Shown piece by piece: positions 32,014 to 39,731 of a stretch of 40,298 bases of DNA. Each line of letters begins with the position of its first letter. Position 1 is the stretch's first letter. Under the pieces are notes generated by a model. That model searched no databases. It was not told the origin of the DNA and was given only the letters and a program-made list of their open reading frames with translations. Source of the DNA: Anaerolineales bacterium (GTDB lineage Bacteria > Chloroflexota > Anaerolineae > Anaerolineales > UBA4823); the NCBI GenBank assembly GCA_016932955.1, contig JAFGBV010000277.1:1-40298 (forward strand), in the 5' to 3' direction. Both the position numbers and the translations under genes were made by a program.

Positions 32014-34320
32014 TTGGACGCTTATTGTGTCAAGTGCAAAGAAAAGCGCGAGATTCAGGATGCCCAGCCGGTTTTCACTGGAAACGGCACCCCGGCAACT
32101 CGTGGTACCTGCGGGGTATGTGGCACTACCTTGTACCGCATGGGGGCTTCAGAAGCCCACCGGGATCTGATTCCCCCCAAGAAAGAAGATTTACGTAAGG
32201 GCAGGCTGGTGATCGTCGAATCACCTGCCAAAGCGCGCACAGTGGGGCGTTTTTTGGGTAAGGGATATACAGTCAAGGCTTCTGTGGGGCATGTGCGTGA
32301 CCTGTTGCGCTCACAACTCTCCGTGGATGTGGAAAACAATTTCGAACCCAAGTACCGCATTCCCAACGAGAAACGCCCCATTGTCAAGGAAATTCAGGCG
32401 CTGGCGAAGACCCATGCCGAGATCTACCTGGCAACTGACCCTGACCGTGAAGGAGAAGCGATTGCCTGGCACTTGCTCGAGTCGGCTAAGATCAACCCGA
32501 AGCTCACCCGGCGGGTAGTATTCCACGAGATTACCGAGCCGGCGATTAACGATGCCTTTTCACACCCCCGCGGTATTAACATGGACCTGGTAGACGCCCA
32601 GCAGGCGCGGCGTGTGCTCGACCGCCTGGTGGGCTATAATCTCAGTCCATTGTTGTGGCGGAAAGTGCGTGGTCGCCTCTCTGCGGGGCGGGTGCAATCC
32701 GTGGCATTGCGCCTGATCGTAGAACGCGAGCGCGAGATTGATGCTTTTGTACCGGTGGAGTATTGGAGCATCGCCGCTGAGCTGCGCCCAGAGGGGATTA
32801 AGGAGACTTTTATTGCCAAGCTGGCGCGCATCAATGGTGAGGAGCCAGTCTTATCCAGCGAGGCAGAGGTCAAGCCAGTGTTGGCAGAAATGGAGGCGGC
32901 TGCGTATTCCATCAGCAAGATCAAGCGTGGAGAACGCCGCCGCAAGCCATCCGCACCCTTTACAACCAGCACCTTGCAGCAAGAGGCCTCGCGCCGCCTG
33001 GGTTATACCGCCCGGCGCACCATGGCTTTGGCTCAGCAACTCTACGAAGGGATTGATCTGGGCGAGGGCAGCGTGGGCTTGATAACTTATATGCGTACTG
33101 ACTCGACCAATATCTCCGAATTGGCTCAGACAGAGGCGCGCCAGTTCATTGCCGACCATTTTGGGCCGAGCTTTTTACCCGCTGAGCCGCCGCGCTATCA
33201 GACGAAAGCCAAGGGCGCCCAAGAAGCGCATGAGGCTGTGCGCCCCACCTCTGTCCTGCGCCAGCCAGACCTGATCAAAGAATTTCTTAATCGAGACCAG
33301 TTCCGTCTCTATCAGTTGATCTGGCGGCGTTTCGTCGCTTCGCAAATGGAGGTGGCTGTCTTTGATACCCTTTCTGTCGAAGTGACCGGCACAGCGGGCG
33401 CCAATGCATATTTGCTGCGCGCCGCTGGCTCTACGGTTAAGTTTTTGGGCTTCCTGGTGGTGTATGAAGAAGCCAAGGATGAGGATAAGGTCAACGAGGA
33501 GGAAGAGGAAACCCGCATCCCGGCCGGAATCATGGAAGGACAGGTGCAAAAACTGGTGCGCCTCATCCCAGAACAGCATTTCACCCAACCGCCTCCGCGT
33601 TACACAGAAGCCACATTGGTACGCACACTCGAAGAATATGGGATTGGACGACCTTCAACCTATGCGCCGATTCTGGGTACCATACAGCAGCGTGGCTATG
33701 TAGTGCGTGATGGCAAACGGCTGATCCCAACTGAGACAGGCCTGCTGGTGAATGATCTAATCTCGGAACATTTCCCGGAGATTGTTGACTATGGCTTCAC
33801 TGCCCGTATGGAAGAAGACCTGGATCTTATCGCCTCTGGTGAAAAGGATTGGGTGGGATCGATCCGCACCTTCTATGAGCCTTTTGCCCAGCAGCTTGCC
33901 CTGGCGGAGGAACGGATGCCAGAGAATAAGACCGGCCCAGAGCCAATTGGGCGCGCTTGCCCTGAATGTGGCCTCGATTTGGTGGTGCGCTGGGGTCGTT
34001 ATGGTAAATTCATATCTTGCAGTGGTTTTCCCAATTGCCGCCATACCGAGCCCTGGTTAGAGAAAATTGGCGTGAAATGCCCGAAGGATCAGGGCGACAT
34101 CGTCGAACGCAAAACCCGCAAAGGGCGTACTTTCTATGGTTGCGCCAATTATCCTAACTGCGACTTTACTTCCTGGAAACTTCCCCTCTCAACGCCCTGC
34201 CCAGCCTGCGGTGGTATGCTGGTGGTAGCCAATAAGCATCAAGCGCAGTGCCTGAGTTGTGAAGACCTATTTCCACTCGACCAGGTGACGGTTGATGATG
34301 CGGCTGAAGTAGAGAAATAG
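32014..34320 (+). CDS. topA: DNA topoisomerase I with N-terminal zinc ribbon
   Basis: Relaxes negative supercoils by single-strand passage. The 768-residue protein has the TOPRIM domain (RLVIVESPAKARTVG; acidic triad in TDPDREGEA, about 141-149) and catalytic Tyr359 in GLITYMRTDST. Three C-terminal cysteine-rich zinc fingers follow (CPECG, CPKDQ, CPACG; about 640-760). In front is an extra 60-residue zinc ribbon (C5, C8, C33, C36; AYCVKCKEKREI, CGVCGT) of the type annotated as DUF5679, normally a stand-alone protein. AGGAGG at 32002-32007, seven bases before TTG 32014, fixes the start. A strong terminator follows the stop. Confidence 0.95.
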   Translation: MDAYCVKCKEKREIQDAQPVFTGNGTPATRGTCGVCGTTLYRMGASEAHRDLIPPKKEDLRKGRLVIVESPAKARTVGRFLGKGYTVKASVGHVRDLLRSQLSVDVENNFEPKYRIPNEKRPIVKEIQALAKTHAEIYLATDPDREGEAIAWHLLESAKINPKLTRRVVFHEITEPAINDAFSHPRGINMDLVDAQQARRVLDRLVGYNLSPLLWRKVRGRLSAGRVQSVALRLIVEREREIDAFVPVEYWSIAAELRPEGIKETFIAKLARINGEEPVLSSEAEVKPVLAEMEAAAYSISKIKRGERRRKPSAPFTTSTLQQEASRRLGYTARRTMALAQQLYEGIDLGEGSVGLITYMRTDSTNISELAQTEARQFIADHFGPSFLPAEPPRYQTKAKGAQEAHEAVRPTSVLRQPDLIKEFLNRDQFRLYQLIWRRFVASQMEVAVFDTLSVEVTGTAGANAYLLRAAGSTVKFLGFLVVYEEAKDEDKVNEEEEETRIPAGIMEGQVQKLVRLIPEQHFTQPPPRYTEATLVRTLEEYGIGRPSTYAPILGTIQQRGYVVRDGKRLIPTETGLLVNDLISEHFPEIVDYGFTARMEEDLDLIASGEKDWVGSIRTFYEPFAQQLALAEERMPENKTGPEPIGRACPECGLDLVVRWGRYGKFISCSGFPNCRHTEPWLEKIGVKCPKDQGDIVERKTRKGRTFYGCANYPNCDFTSWKLPLSTPCPACGGMLVVANKHQAQCLSCEDLFPLDQVTVDDAAEVEK

Positions 34321-34356
34321 CACGCCTCAGCCTAGTGTTCAATTGCTGAAATACTG

Positions 34357-34393
34357 CAAATCGCCCAGGATTTCATCTTTTCTGGGCGATTTG
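34357..34393 (+). terminator. rho-independent terminator of topA
   Basis: Arms CAAATCGCCCAG (34357-34368) and CTGGGCGATTTG (34382-34393) form a perfect 12-pair stem with a 13-base loop, followed by TGTTTCTGT. It lies 36 bases past the topA stop and ends the long ffh-to-topA run. Confidence 0.82.
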
Positions 34394-34454
34394 TGTTTCT
34401 GTCAGGATGTTGAATTGGCACAACACTTGCACCTTAGATTGGTAGTTGATCTAG

Positions 34455-34544
34455 TTGCGTTTTTTTTGACAATAGTCTACAATTAGAACAATCAGGCGAA
34501 AAAACGACTGGAAGTAGGAGTGTTATCCTCTTCTGGTCTGCCTG
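34455..34544 (+). promoter_or_regulatory. promoter and structured leader of the two-TM gene
   Basis: TTGCGT (34455-34460) and TACAAT (34478-34483) are 17 bases apart. The leader then holds a long interrupted hairpin: CAGGC/GCCTG at the base (34493-34497, 34540-34544), then GAC/GTC, GAAG/CTTC and AGGA/TCCT stacked toward a GTGTTA loop (34520-34525). The rest of the 100-base leader contains only the GGGAG ribosome binding site. Confidence 0.5.
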
Positions 34545-34585
34545 AAAAGAAATGAGATTTGCAATCTAACACTGGGAGTGAGAAG

Positions 34586-35599
34586 ATGAACACGATCCGT
34601 GAACAACTCAACAAACCGGTCATTACCCTTGTGGTGGGTTTTGTGATTGGCCTCTTCATCGGCCTGGTTGTCCTTGGCTGGTGGCTGTGGCCTGTAGATT
34701 ATTACGATGCGGCGCCGGCAAATTTGCACCCTGGATACCAGGAGATGTATCTCCGCGCCATCATCCAGGCATATAGCGCCAATAAAACGGATATTGCTGC
34801 TGCGAAGGCTAATTTCGATAGCCTTGGTGAGGCCGGTGCAGATACACTGGAACGGGTGAAAGCCAACCCCGGTGCTTTGGATATGGGATTAATCACTGAG
34901 TTTTCTCAGGCGGTTCAGGTAGCGCTTCCTGAGACACCCGCAGCAACCCCTGTTGCTGAAGGTGAGGAGGAAGAAAGCAGCGGCGTCTTAAAGTGGCTGC
35001 CTCTCCTGGGCGTGTTCTGCCTGGTTGTTCTGCTATTGGGTGGCGCCATCATTGGTTTCTTCTGGCTTCAAAGCCGAAAAGGCAAAGCGCCGGGCGAGAA
35101 AACTGCAGCCGAGCAGGCTTTGGATGCAGCCCGCCAGGCGGAGTGGACGGATTACACAGCCATCGGTGAAGAATCTCCCATGGCCCAGTTCATGTCTTCC
35201 TACCGCATTGGCGATGATCTGTTTGACGAATCCTTCAGTATTGACTCCCCCTCTGGTGAATTCTTGGGTGAGTGCGGGGTGGGCATCTCAGAGACGATTG
35301 GCGTTGGCGACCCGAAGAAGGTAACCGCCTTTGAAGTATGGGTCTTCGATAAAAACGATATCCAGACGGTCACCAAGGTGATCATGAGCTCGCATGCTTT
35401 CAACGATAACTCGATCCGTCAGCGCCTGGAGGCGAAGGGCGAGCCCGTTCTGGCTGAACCTGGTGGTCAAACCGTCCTGGAGACGGCTACCTTACGCCTG
35501 GTTGCCCGCGTGGTGGACATGACCTTTGGCGAGGGTGCCTTGCCTGAGCAATCTTATTTCGATGGCTTGATCCTTGAGCTGGCGATCTGGCAAAAATAA
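34586..35599 (+). CDS. two-transmembrane hypothetical protein
   Basis: A 337-residue protein I cannot assign to a named family. Residues about 10-33 form one membrane helix (LVVGFVIGLFIGLVVLGWWLW). A loop of about 95 residues follows, then a second helix (about 135-158), and a soluble domain of about 175 residues. That domain contains FDESFSIDSPSGEFLGECGVGI and EVWVFDKNDIQTVTKVIMS, with alternating strands suggesting a beta-rich fold. With N- and C-termini on the same side, the C-terminal domain is probably cytoplasmic and the loop external. No cysteine pair or catalytic motif stands out. It has its own promoter, a structured leader and a terminator, so it is an isolated unit. Confidence 0.75.
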   Translation: MNTIREQLNKPVITLVVGFVIGLFIGLVVLGWWLWPVDYYDAAPANLHPGYQEMYLRAIIQAYSANKTDIAAAKANFDSLGEAGADTLERVKANPGALDMGLITEFSQAVQVALPETPAATPVAEGEEEESSGVLKWLPLLGVFCLVVLLLGGAIIGFFWLQSRKGKAPGEKTAAEQALDAARQAEWTDYTAIGEESPMAQFMSSYRIGDDLFDESFSIDSPSGEFLGECGVGISETIGVGDPKKVTAFEVWVFDKNDIQTVTKVIMSSHAFNDNSIRQRLEAKGEPVLAEPGGQTVLETATLRLVARVVDMTFGEGALPEQSYFDGLILELAIWQK

Positions 35600-35630
35600 T
35601 CTCTGGTAATACCAGGGAAGTTGAATAGGC

Positions 35631-35674
35631 TTAACGGTGTTCGACCCCCACGGATGGGGGTCGAACACTGTTAA
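35631..35674. terminator. bidirectional terminator between the two-TM gene and greA
   Basis: A nearly perfect 44-base inverted repeat: GTGTTCGACCCCCA (35637-35650) and TGGGGGTCGAACAC (35655-35668) pair over 14 bases around a CGGA loop. TTAAC and GTTAA pair outside across one mismatch. It sits between the convergent stops of the two genes and can serve both. Confidence 0.78.
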
Positions 35675-35706
35675 ATCGCCAATTGTCTTCAAAACAATTT
35701 TGCGTT

Positions 35707-36174
35707 TTACTCCACCTTGATGATTTTGAATTGGATAGCCCCGTTTGGTGTTTGGGCAGTGACCACTTCGCCCGCGCGGGCGCCAAGCAGTGCACTGCCG
35801 ATGGGGGATTCGTTCGAGATACGCCCATTGCGCGGATCTGCCTCTTTAGCGCCGACCAGGAAATAAGTCTCAGGTGGGTAATCTTCTTCTTGGATGGTAA
35901 CGGTTGCTCCCACCTCAACGACTTCACGCTTTGCTTGGGTTGTTTCGATGATGATGGCATTCTTGAGCAGGTATTCCAACTCTTGAATATGCCCTTCCAG
36001 GAAAGCCTGGTCTTCTTTGGCTTTGTGGTAGTCGGCATTCTCGGAAAGATCGCCCATCTGGATTGCAGAGCGTAAACGCTGCGCAATCTCGTCGCGTTGA
36101 GGCCCCGTCAGTTCTTTGAGTTCCGCCCTCAGCCGTTGTGCACCTTCAGCGGTTAAGTATTTTGGATCATTCAT
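35707..36174 (-). CDS. greA: transcription elongation factor GreA
   Basis: Binds RNA polymerase and stimulates cleavage of backtracked transcripts. The 155-residue protein has the N-terminal coiled coil with GDLSENADYHKAKEDQAFLEGHIQELE; acidic tip residues Asp and Glu lie in the GDLSENAEY-type motif. The C-terminal FKBP-like domain has SNESPIGSALLGARAGEVV. Length is normal. It starts 54 bases past the dgt stop on the same strand and probably shares its promoter. No strong Shine-Dalgarno is seen before ATG 36174. The bidirectional hairpin downstream ends the transcript. Confidence 0.96.
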   Translation of the reverse strand: MNDPKYLTAEGAQRLRAELKELTGPQRDEIAQRLRSAIQMGDLSENADYHKAKEDQAFLEGHIQELEYLLKNAIIIETTQAKREVVEVGATVTIQEEDYPPETYFLVGAKEADPRNGRISNESPIGSALLGARAGEVVTAQTPNGAIQFKIIKVE

Positions 36175-36228
36175 GTTGCTTACTGCCTTTGTTCTCGAAA
36201 ATGGAATGATGCGGATATCTCGATTTTG

Positions 36229-37380
36229 CTAAGGCTTCATGAGTGGGTCAAACATCTTGCGGTATTCTTCCACAGCAAAGCGATCGGTCATCCCGGCGAT
36301 ATAGTCGCAGACGGTACGCTCCAGGCTTCGCCCATCGATCAAACTCTGTACATGCCCGGGCAGAATCTCGGGTTCCTGCATGTAAGCGTTGAAAAGATCG
36401 CTGACAATGCGTTCCGCCTTGACTGCCATCCGAACCACACGGTAATGACGGTACAGGTTGGCGTACAGGAAATCCTTGAGCTGCCGGTTGCGGTGGTACA
36501 TTTCTTCACTATGACCAATCACATTGTAAGAGAGGCGCTGCAGCTCATCCACCGATCGCACGCCGCTTTCGCGCAAGCGCAGGTCTGTGGTATGCACCAC
36601 ATCAGTGACTTCCATGCCAATTAGCATGCGGATCATCCGGTGTCGGGTCATATCATCTAATTCGGCACCGCGCCAGCCAGTGCGCTCAACCAGGATCTGC
36701 CATATCGAGATACCTTCCAGCATGGGCGGGTTGATCATCCCAGAGCGCAAGCCATCGTCGAGATCGTGCGCGGTGTAGGCCATTTCATCAGCCACATTGG
36801 CAATCTGCGCCTCCAGGTGACCGCGCAACTCCGGATTATACTCAGACGCATCTGACACATCGTACTCGGACTCGTGTTTGACGATCCCTTCCAACAGCTC
36901 CCAGGTCAGGTTGAGGCCCGGGTGGTGCGCGTAACGTTGCTCGAGCTTGGTGACGATGCGTAGGGATTGTTTGTTATGGTCAAACCCGCCATAATCTTTC
37001 ATCAAGCGAGCCAGGGTAACCTCGCCGGAGTGACCAAAAGGCGGGTGACCCAGATCGTGTGCCAGACAGATACCCTCGGTGAGATCCTCATTTGCGCCCA
37101 GGGCACGGGCGAGGGTACGCCCTAGCTGGGCGACTTCCAGCGTGTGTGTTAGCCGGGTGCGGTAATAATCACCCTCATAGTTAATGAAAACCTGGGTTTT
37201 ATATTCCAGGCGGCGGAAGGCTGTGGTGTGCAAGATGCGGTCGCGGTCGCGTTGGAAGGCAGTGCGGTACTCGGGCTCATCCTCGGTATAAGAGCGGCCT
37301 CTGCTGTTCTTGCTGTGCATCCCATAAGGCGCTAGGATTTGGTTTTCTAGCTCTTCAAGTTGTTGGCGCGTGTATAACAT
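36229..37380 (-). CDS. dgt: deoxyguanosinetriphosphate triphosphohydrolase-like protein (HD domain)
   Basis: Member of the HD-domain dNTP triphosphohydrolases, which split dNTPs into deoxynucleosides and triphosphate. The 383-residue protein has the metal site in TRLTHTLEVAQLGR and CLAHDLGHPPFGHSGE (HD motif). It also has the family segments NYEGDYYRTRLTH and ADEMAYTAHDLDDGLR. The C-terminal YIAGMTDRFAVEEYRKMF is characteristic of the bacterial dGTPase-like branch. Substrate preference for dGTP is not certain; many members act on several dNTPs. It has a good promoter upstream and is followed by greA. Confidence 0.93.
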   Translation of the reverse strand: MLYTRQQLEELENQILAPYGMHSKNSRGRSYTEDEPEYRTAFQRDRDRILHTTAFRRLEYKTQVFINYEGDYYRTRLTHTLEVAQLGRTLARALGANEDLTEGICLAHDLGHPPFGHSGEVTLARLMKDYGGFDHNKQSLRIVTKLEQRYAHHPGLNLTWELLEGIVKHESEYDVSDASEYNPELRGHLEAQIANVADEMAYTAHDLDDGLRSGMINPPMLEGISIWQILVERTGWRGAELDDMTRHRMIRMLIGMEVTDVVHTTDLRLRESGVRSVDELQRLSYNVIGHSEEMYHRNRQLKDFLYANLYRHYRVVRMAVKAERIVSDLFNAYMQEPEILPGHVQSLIDGRSLERTVCDYIAGMTDRFAVEEYRKMFDPLMKP

Positions 37381-37412
37381 AGTTGTTATCTCTGAGCTGA
37401 TTTTGTGAGGTA

Positions 37413-37441
37413 AGTCTAACCCAGTAGGATGTGCTTGTCAA
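37413..37441 (-). promoter_or_regulatory. dgt-greA promoter
   Basis: On the minus strand a perfect TTGACA (37441-37436) and TAGACT (37418-37413) are 17 bases apart. The dgt start codon at 37380 lies about 32 bases past the -10 box. No terminator is visible between the end of the Nudix-IPK gene and this promoter. Confidence 0.7.
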
Positions 37442-37464
37442 CCAACATCCAGCAGCATGAGGCT

Positions 37465-38763
37465 TCAGTTCTGCTCCTGCTCTTGCCCAATCTCTGTGCC
37501 GAGTGTTGTTCCCAGCAACGCCTGGGTGATGTTTCCGGGCTTCACGCCAGAGAAGATCATGGTGGTTACTGTGGAATTGGTTTGGGATAACGCCAGCGCT
37601 TGGCGCACTTTGCCCTCCATCCCGCCGGTAACATCTGCCCCATGAGAGCCGCCCAGCGCGGGGGCGAACTCATCCAGGTTTGCAGGCGTAATTTTGGATA
37701 TCAGTTTTGTGCAGGCGGGATAATCTGCCCACACACCGTCTTCCAGCCCGGCCAGCAGTATCCGTTGAGGGTGCAGCACAGTTGCAAGGTGGGCAAAAAG
37801 ATCCTCCGTGGAAAGTATCGTCCCCCCGCGGGATGTATCGAAGACTACATCGCCATGGATGACAGGTAGCAATCCATGCTCCAGCGCGGCGGCGATCGGG
37901 GCAAGTTCCCAGAATATGATTTGCCCCTCCTGGGCCACGACTTCCGCAGAAGGGGGAAAAGCGACCACAGGCAGGCCAGCGGCTTGTAAAGCCTCTGTGA
38001 CGATCTGGTTAAGAGCACGTGCTTCTCCCCATACCTCAGCGAAACCTCGCCATTGGTCGGGAGTATGCACTCCCTGACGGGTGTTGTACTTCTTGCCGGG
38101 CACATGCCCAAAGGAACCTGAGCCATGCCCAAGGATCAGTTTCATATCGGGCTGCTGGGCGAAGGCAGTCGCAATTTCCCGGGACAGCCGCTCCAGAGCA
38201 TCTTTGCGCGGGGTATGGGGCCGCGTTTTATCGGTGATCAGTGAGCCGCCGAGTTTGAGCATGATTGGAGAGAGGCAAGAAGTGTGAATCTGCTCCAGAA
38301 GGGTGCCGCCGCGCGGCCCATCGCCGCGCAGGCGGCGGTCCAGTTCCCATAAGGCAGTTCGGTTGCCTTCAAATTTCAAGCGCCGAAAGGCTTCTGCAAA
38401 GGGTAGCCAGCAATAAAGGCTGTGTTCTTGGGAGAGGGTGAGCTCGCTGCTGGGCGCCAGCACCCCAAAACAGTATTGAGGAATGATGTATGTTTCTTCT
38501 CCCCAGAGTTGGCTGTCCTTGAACTCAGTAACCGGGATCGGTTCCACCGTTTGCAACGGAAGAAAGGATGCGTTGGGGGAAATCCCGGTCTCTTCAAAGG
38601 TTTCCCGGCGGGCGGCTTGGATCGGGCTTTCTCCCTCCTCGCCGCCTCCTGCAACCCCCTGCCAATAATGATGGTCTGCTCGTTTGAACACTGCATATAA
38701 AAAATCACCCGCGCCTGCCGGGCGGTACGGATATACCAATACCTGGAAAGGTGCTCTGCTCAT
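37465..38763 (-). CDS. Nudix hydrolase-isopentenyl phosphate kinase fusion
   Basis: A 432-residue two-domain protein. Residues 1-150 are a Nudix hydrolase resembling NudB-type enzymes (KRADHHYWQGVAGG) with an exact-spacing Nudix box at 39-61 (GGGEEGE, RETFEETGI). From residue 168 begins an amino-acid-kinase-fold domain matching isopentenyl phosphate kinase: MLKLGGSLITDK (Lys170), GHGSGSFGH with the diagnostic His220, HGDVVFD, and the nucleotide-side TGGMEGK. IPK makes isopentenyl diphosphate from isopentenyl phosphate, the last step of the alternate mevalonate route. The frame is continuous, so it is a fusion, though Met168 could serve as an internal start. It starts ten bases past mevalonate kinase, in the same operon. 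Confidence 0.87.
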   Translation of the reverse strand: MSRAPFQVLVYPYRPAGAGDFLYAVFKRADHHYWQGVAGGGEEGESPIQAARRETFEETGISPNASFLPLQTVEPIPVTEFKDSQLWGEETYIIPQYCFGVLAPSSELTLSQEHSLYCWLPFAEAFRRLKFEGNRTALWELDRRLRGDGPRGGTLLEQIHTSCLSPIMLKLGGSLITDKTRPHTPRKDALERLSREIATAFAQQPDMKLILGHGSGSFGHVPGKKYNTRQGVHTPDQWRGFAEVWGEARALNQIVTEALQAAGLPVVAFPPSAEVVAQEGQIIFWELAPIAAALEHGLLPVIHGDVVFDTSRGGTILSTEDLFAHLATVLHPQRILLAGLEDGVWADYPACTKLISKITPANLDEFAPALGGSHGADVTGGMEGKVRQALALSQTNSTVTTMIFSGVKPGNITQALLGTTLGTEIGQEQEQN

Positions 38764-38773
38764 TTTGCCTGCC

Positions 38774-39718
38774 TCAACCGCTAACCCGGGTAATCACGGT
38801 GTTCACCGCACCTGCCTGTTTTAGGGCTGCGGCAATATGCTCAGCCCGTTCCGGGTTCACCAGGGCGATCATATTGCCGCCGCGCCCCCCACCAGAGAGT
38901 TTTGCCCCTAGTGCGCCAGCCTTGCGCGCAGCCTGTACCAGAGCCTCCAATTCGGGGCACGAGACACCCATCTTGCGTAGCAGGCCGTGATTGGCATCTA
39001 TCAAAGGCGCTAACGATTCAAGCGAGCCTTTCTCGATTGCCTGGCGGGCTGAGTCGGCAATGGCTCCGGCTGAATCGAACATTGCCTCGTATTCGGCTTT
39101 GTGTTTCTGCCATGCCTTGCGCACATCGCCCACTACCTTTGCTGTCAGACTGGCGATTCCGGTATCGCCAATTACGATGGTGAAAGGCTTTCCTACCCGC
39201 AATTGCTGGATCGGTTGACCTTTGATGAAATATACCGGGCGGGCATAGGTGACCACGGTGTTATCGATGCCAGAGGGGGTTCCGTGATGGATCTTTTCGA
39301 TCTCGAAAGCAATCTTACTGACGCTTTCCTCTGGCAGAGGGTGGCCCAAATAGGCGGCGAGCGAGCGGATGATTGCTACGGACACCGCTGCCCCTGAGCC
39401 TAACCCTGCTGCTACTGGAATGGTGGATTTGATGCGCAGCGTGCAGGATGGGATGTGCGCTGCACCAAGCGCGTTTGCAGTAGCATAAACGGCGGCTGCC
39501 AGCGGATGCTGGTCGGGCAGGTCTGCCAGCAGAGCGTCCAGGTGGATATCAGGCGCTTGGATCCTCACCATGCCGGTCTGACCGCGTGGATTGGGCATCA
39601 CGGTGGCCTTGGCGCTAACCTGACAGACCGGCACGGCAATTGCCGGGCGATGATAGACAACGGCATGTTCGCCAAAAAGGATTATCTTTCCTGGGGCAGA
39701 AGCAGAGAAGGCAGGCAT
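38774..39718 (-). CDS. mvk: mevalonate kinase
   Basis: GHMP-family kinase that phosphorylates mevalonate to mevalonate-5-phosphate. The 314-residue protein has the substrate-side opening SAPGKIILFGEHAVVYHRPA, the ATP-binding GHMP motif IPVAAGLGSGAAVSVA (about 105-120), HHGTPSGIDNTV with the catalytic Asp, and C-terminal KLSGGGRGGNMIAL. These are mevalonate kinase rather than phosphomevalonate kinase or decarboxylase features. Adjacent IPK suggests the alternate pathway through isopentenyl phosphate, which also needs a mevalonate-phosphate decarboxylase not present in this window. It lies 13 bases past the UbiA-family gene and 10 before the Nudix-IPK gene, all on one strand. Confidence 0.93.
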   Translation of the reverse strand: MPAFSASAPGKIILFGEHAVVYHRPAIAVPVCQVSAKATVMPNPRGQTGMVRIQAPDIHLDALLADLPDQHPLAAAVYATANALGAAHIPSCTLRIKSTIPVAAGLGSGAAVSVAIIRSLAAYLGHPLPEESVSKIAFEIEKIHHGTPSGIDNTVVTYARPVYFIKGQPIQQLRVGKPFTIVIGDTGIASLTAKVVGDVRKAWQKHKAEYEAMFDSAGAIADSARQAIEKGSLESLAPLIDANHGLLRKMGVSCPELEALVQAARKAGALGAKLSGGGRGGNMIALVNPERAEHIAAALKQAGAVNTVITRVSG

Positions 39719-39731
39719 AGCAGAATCCTTT

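Noticed and set aside
38262..38763. Nudix part as a separate gene broken from the IPK gene
   Set aside because: The frame is continuous with no stop or ribosome binding site at the junction, so a fusion is the simpler reading, although an internal start at Met168 remains possible.
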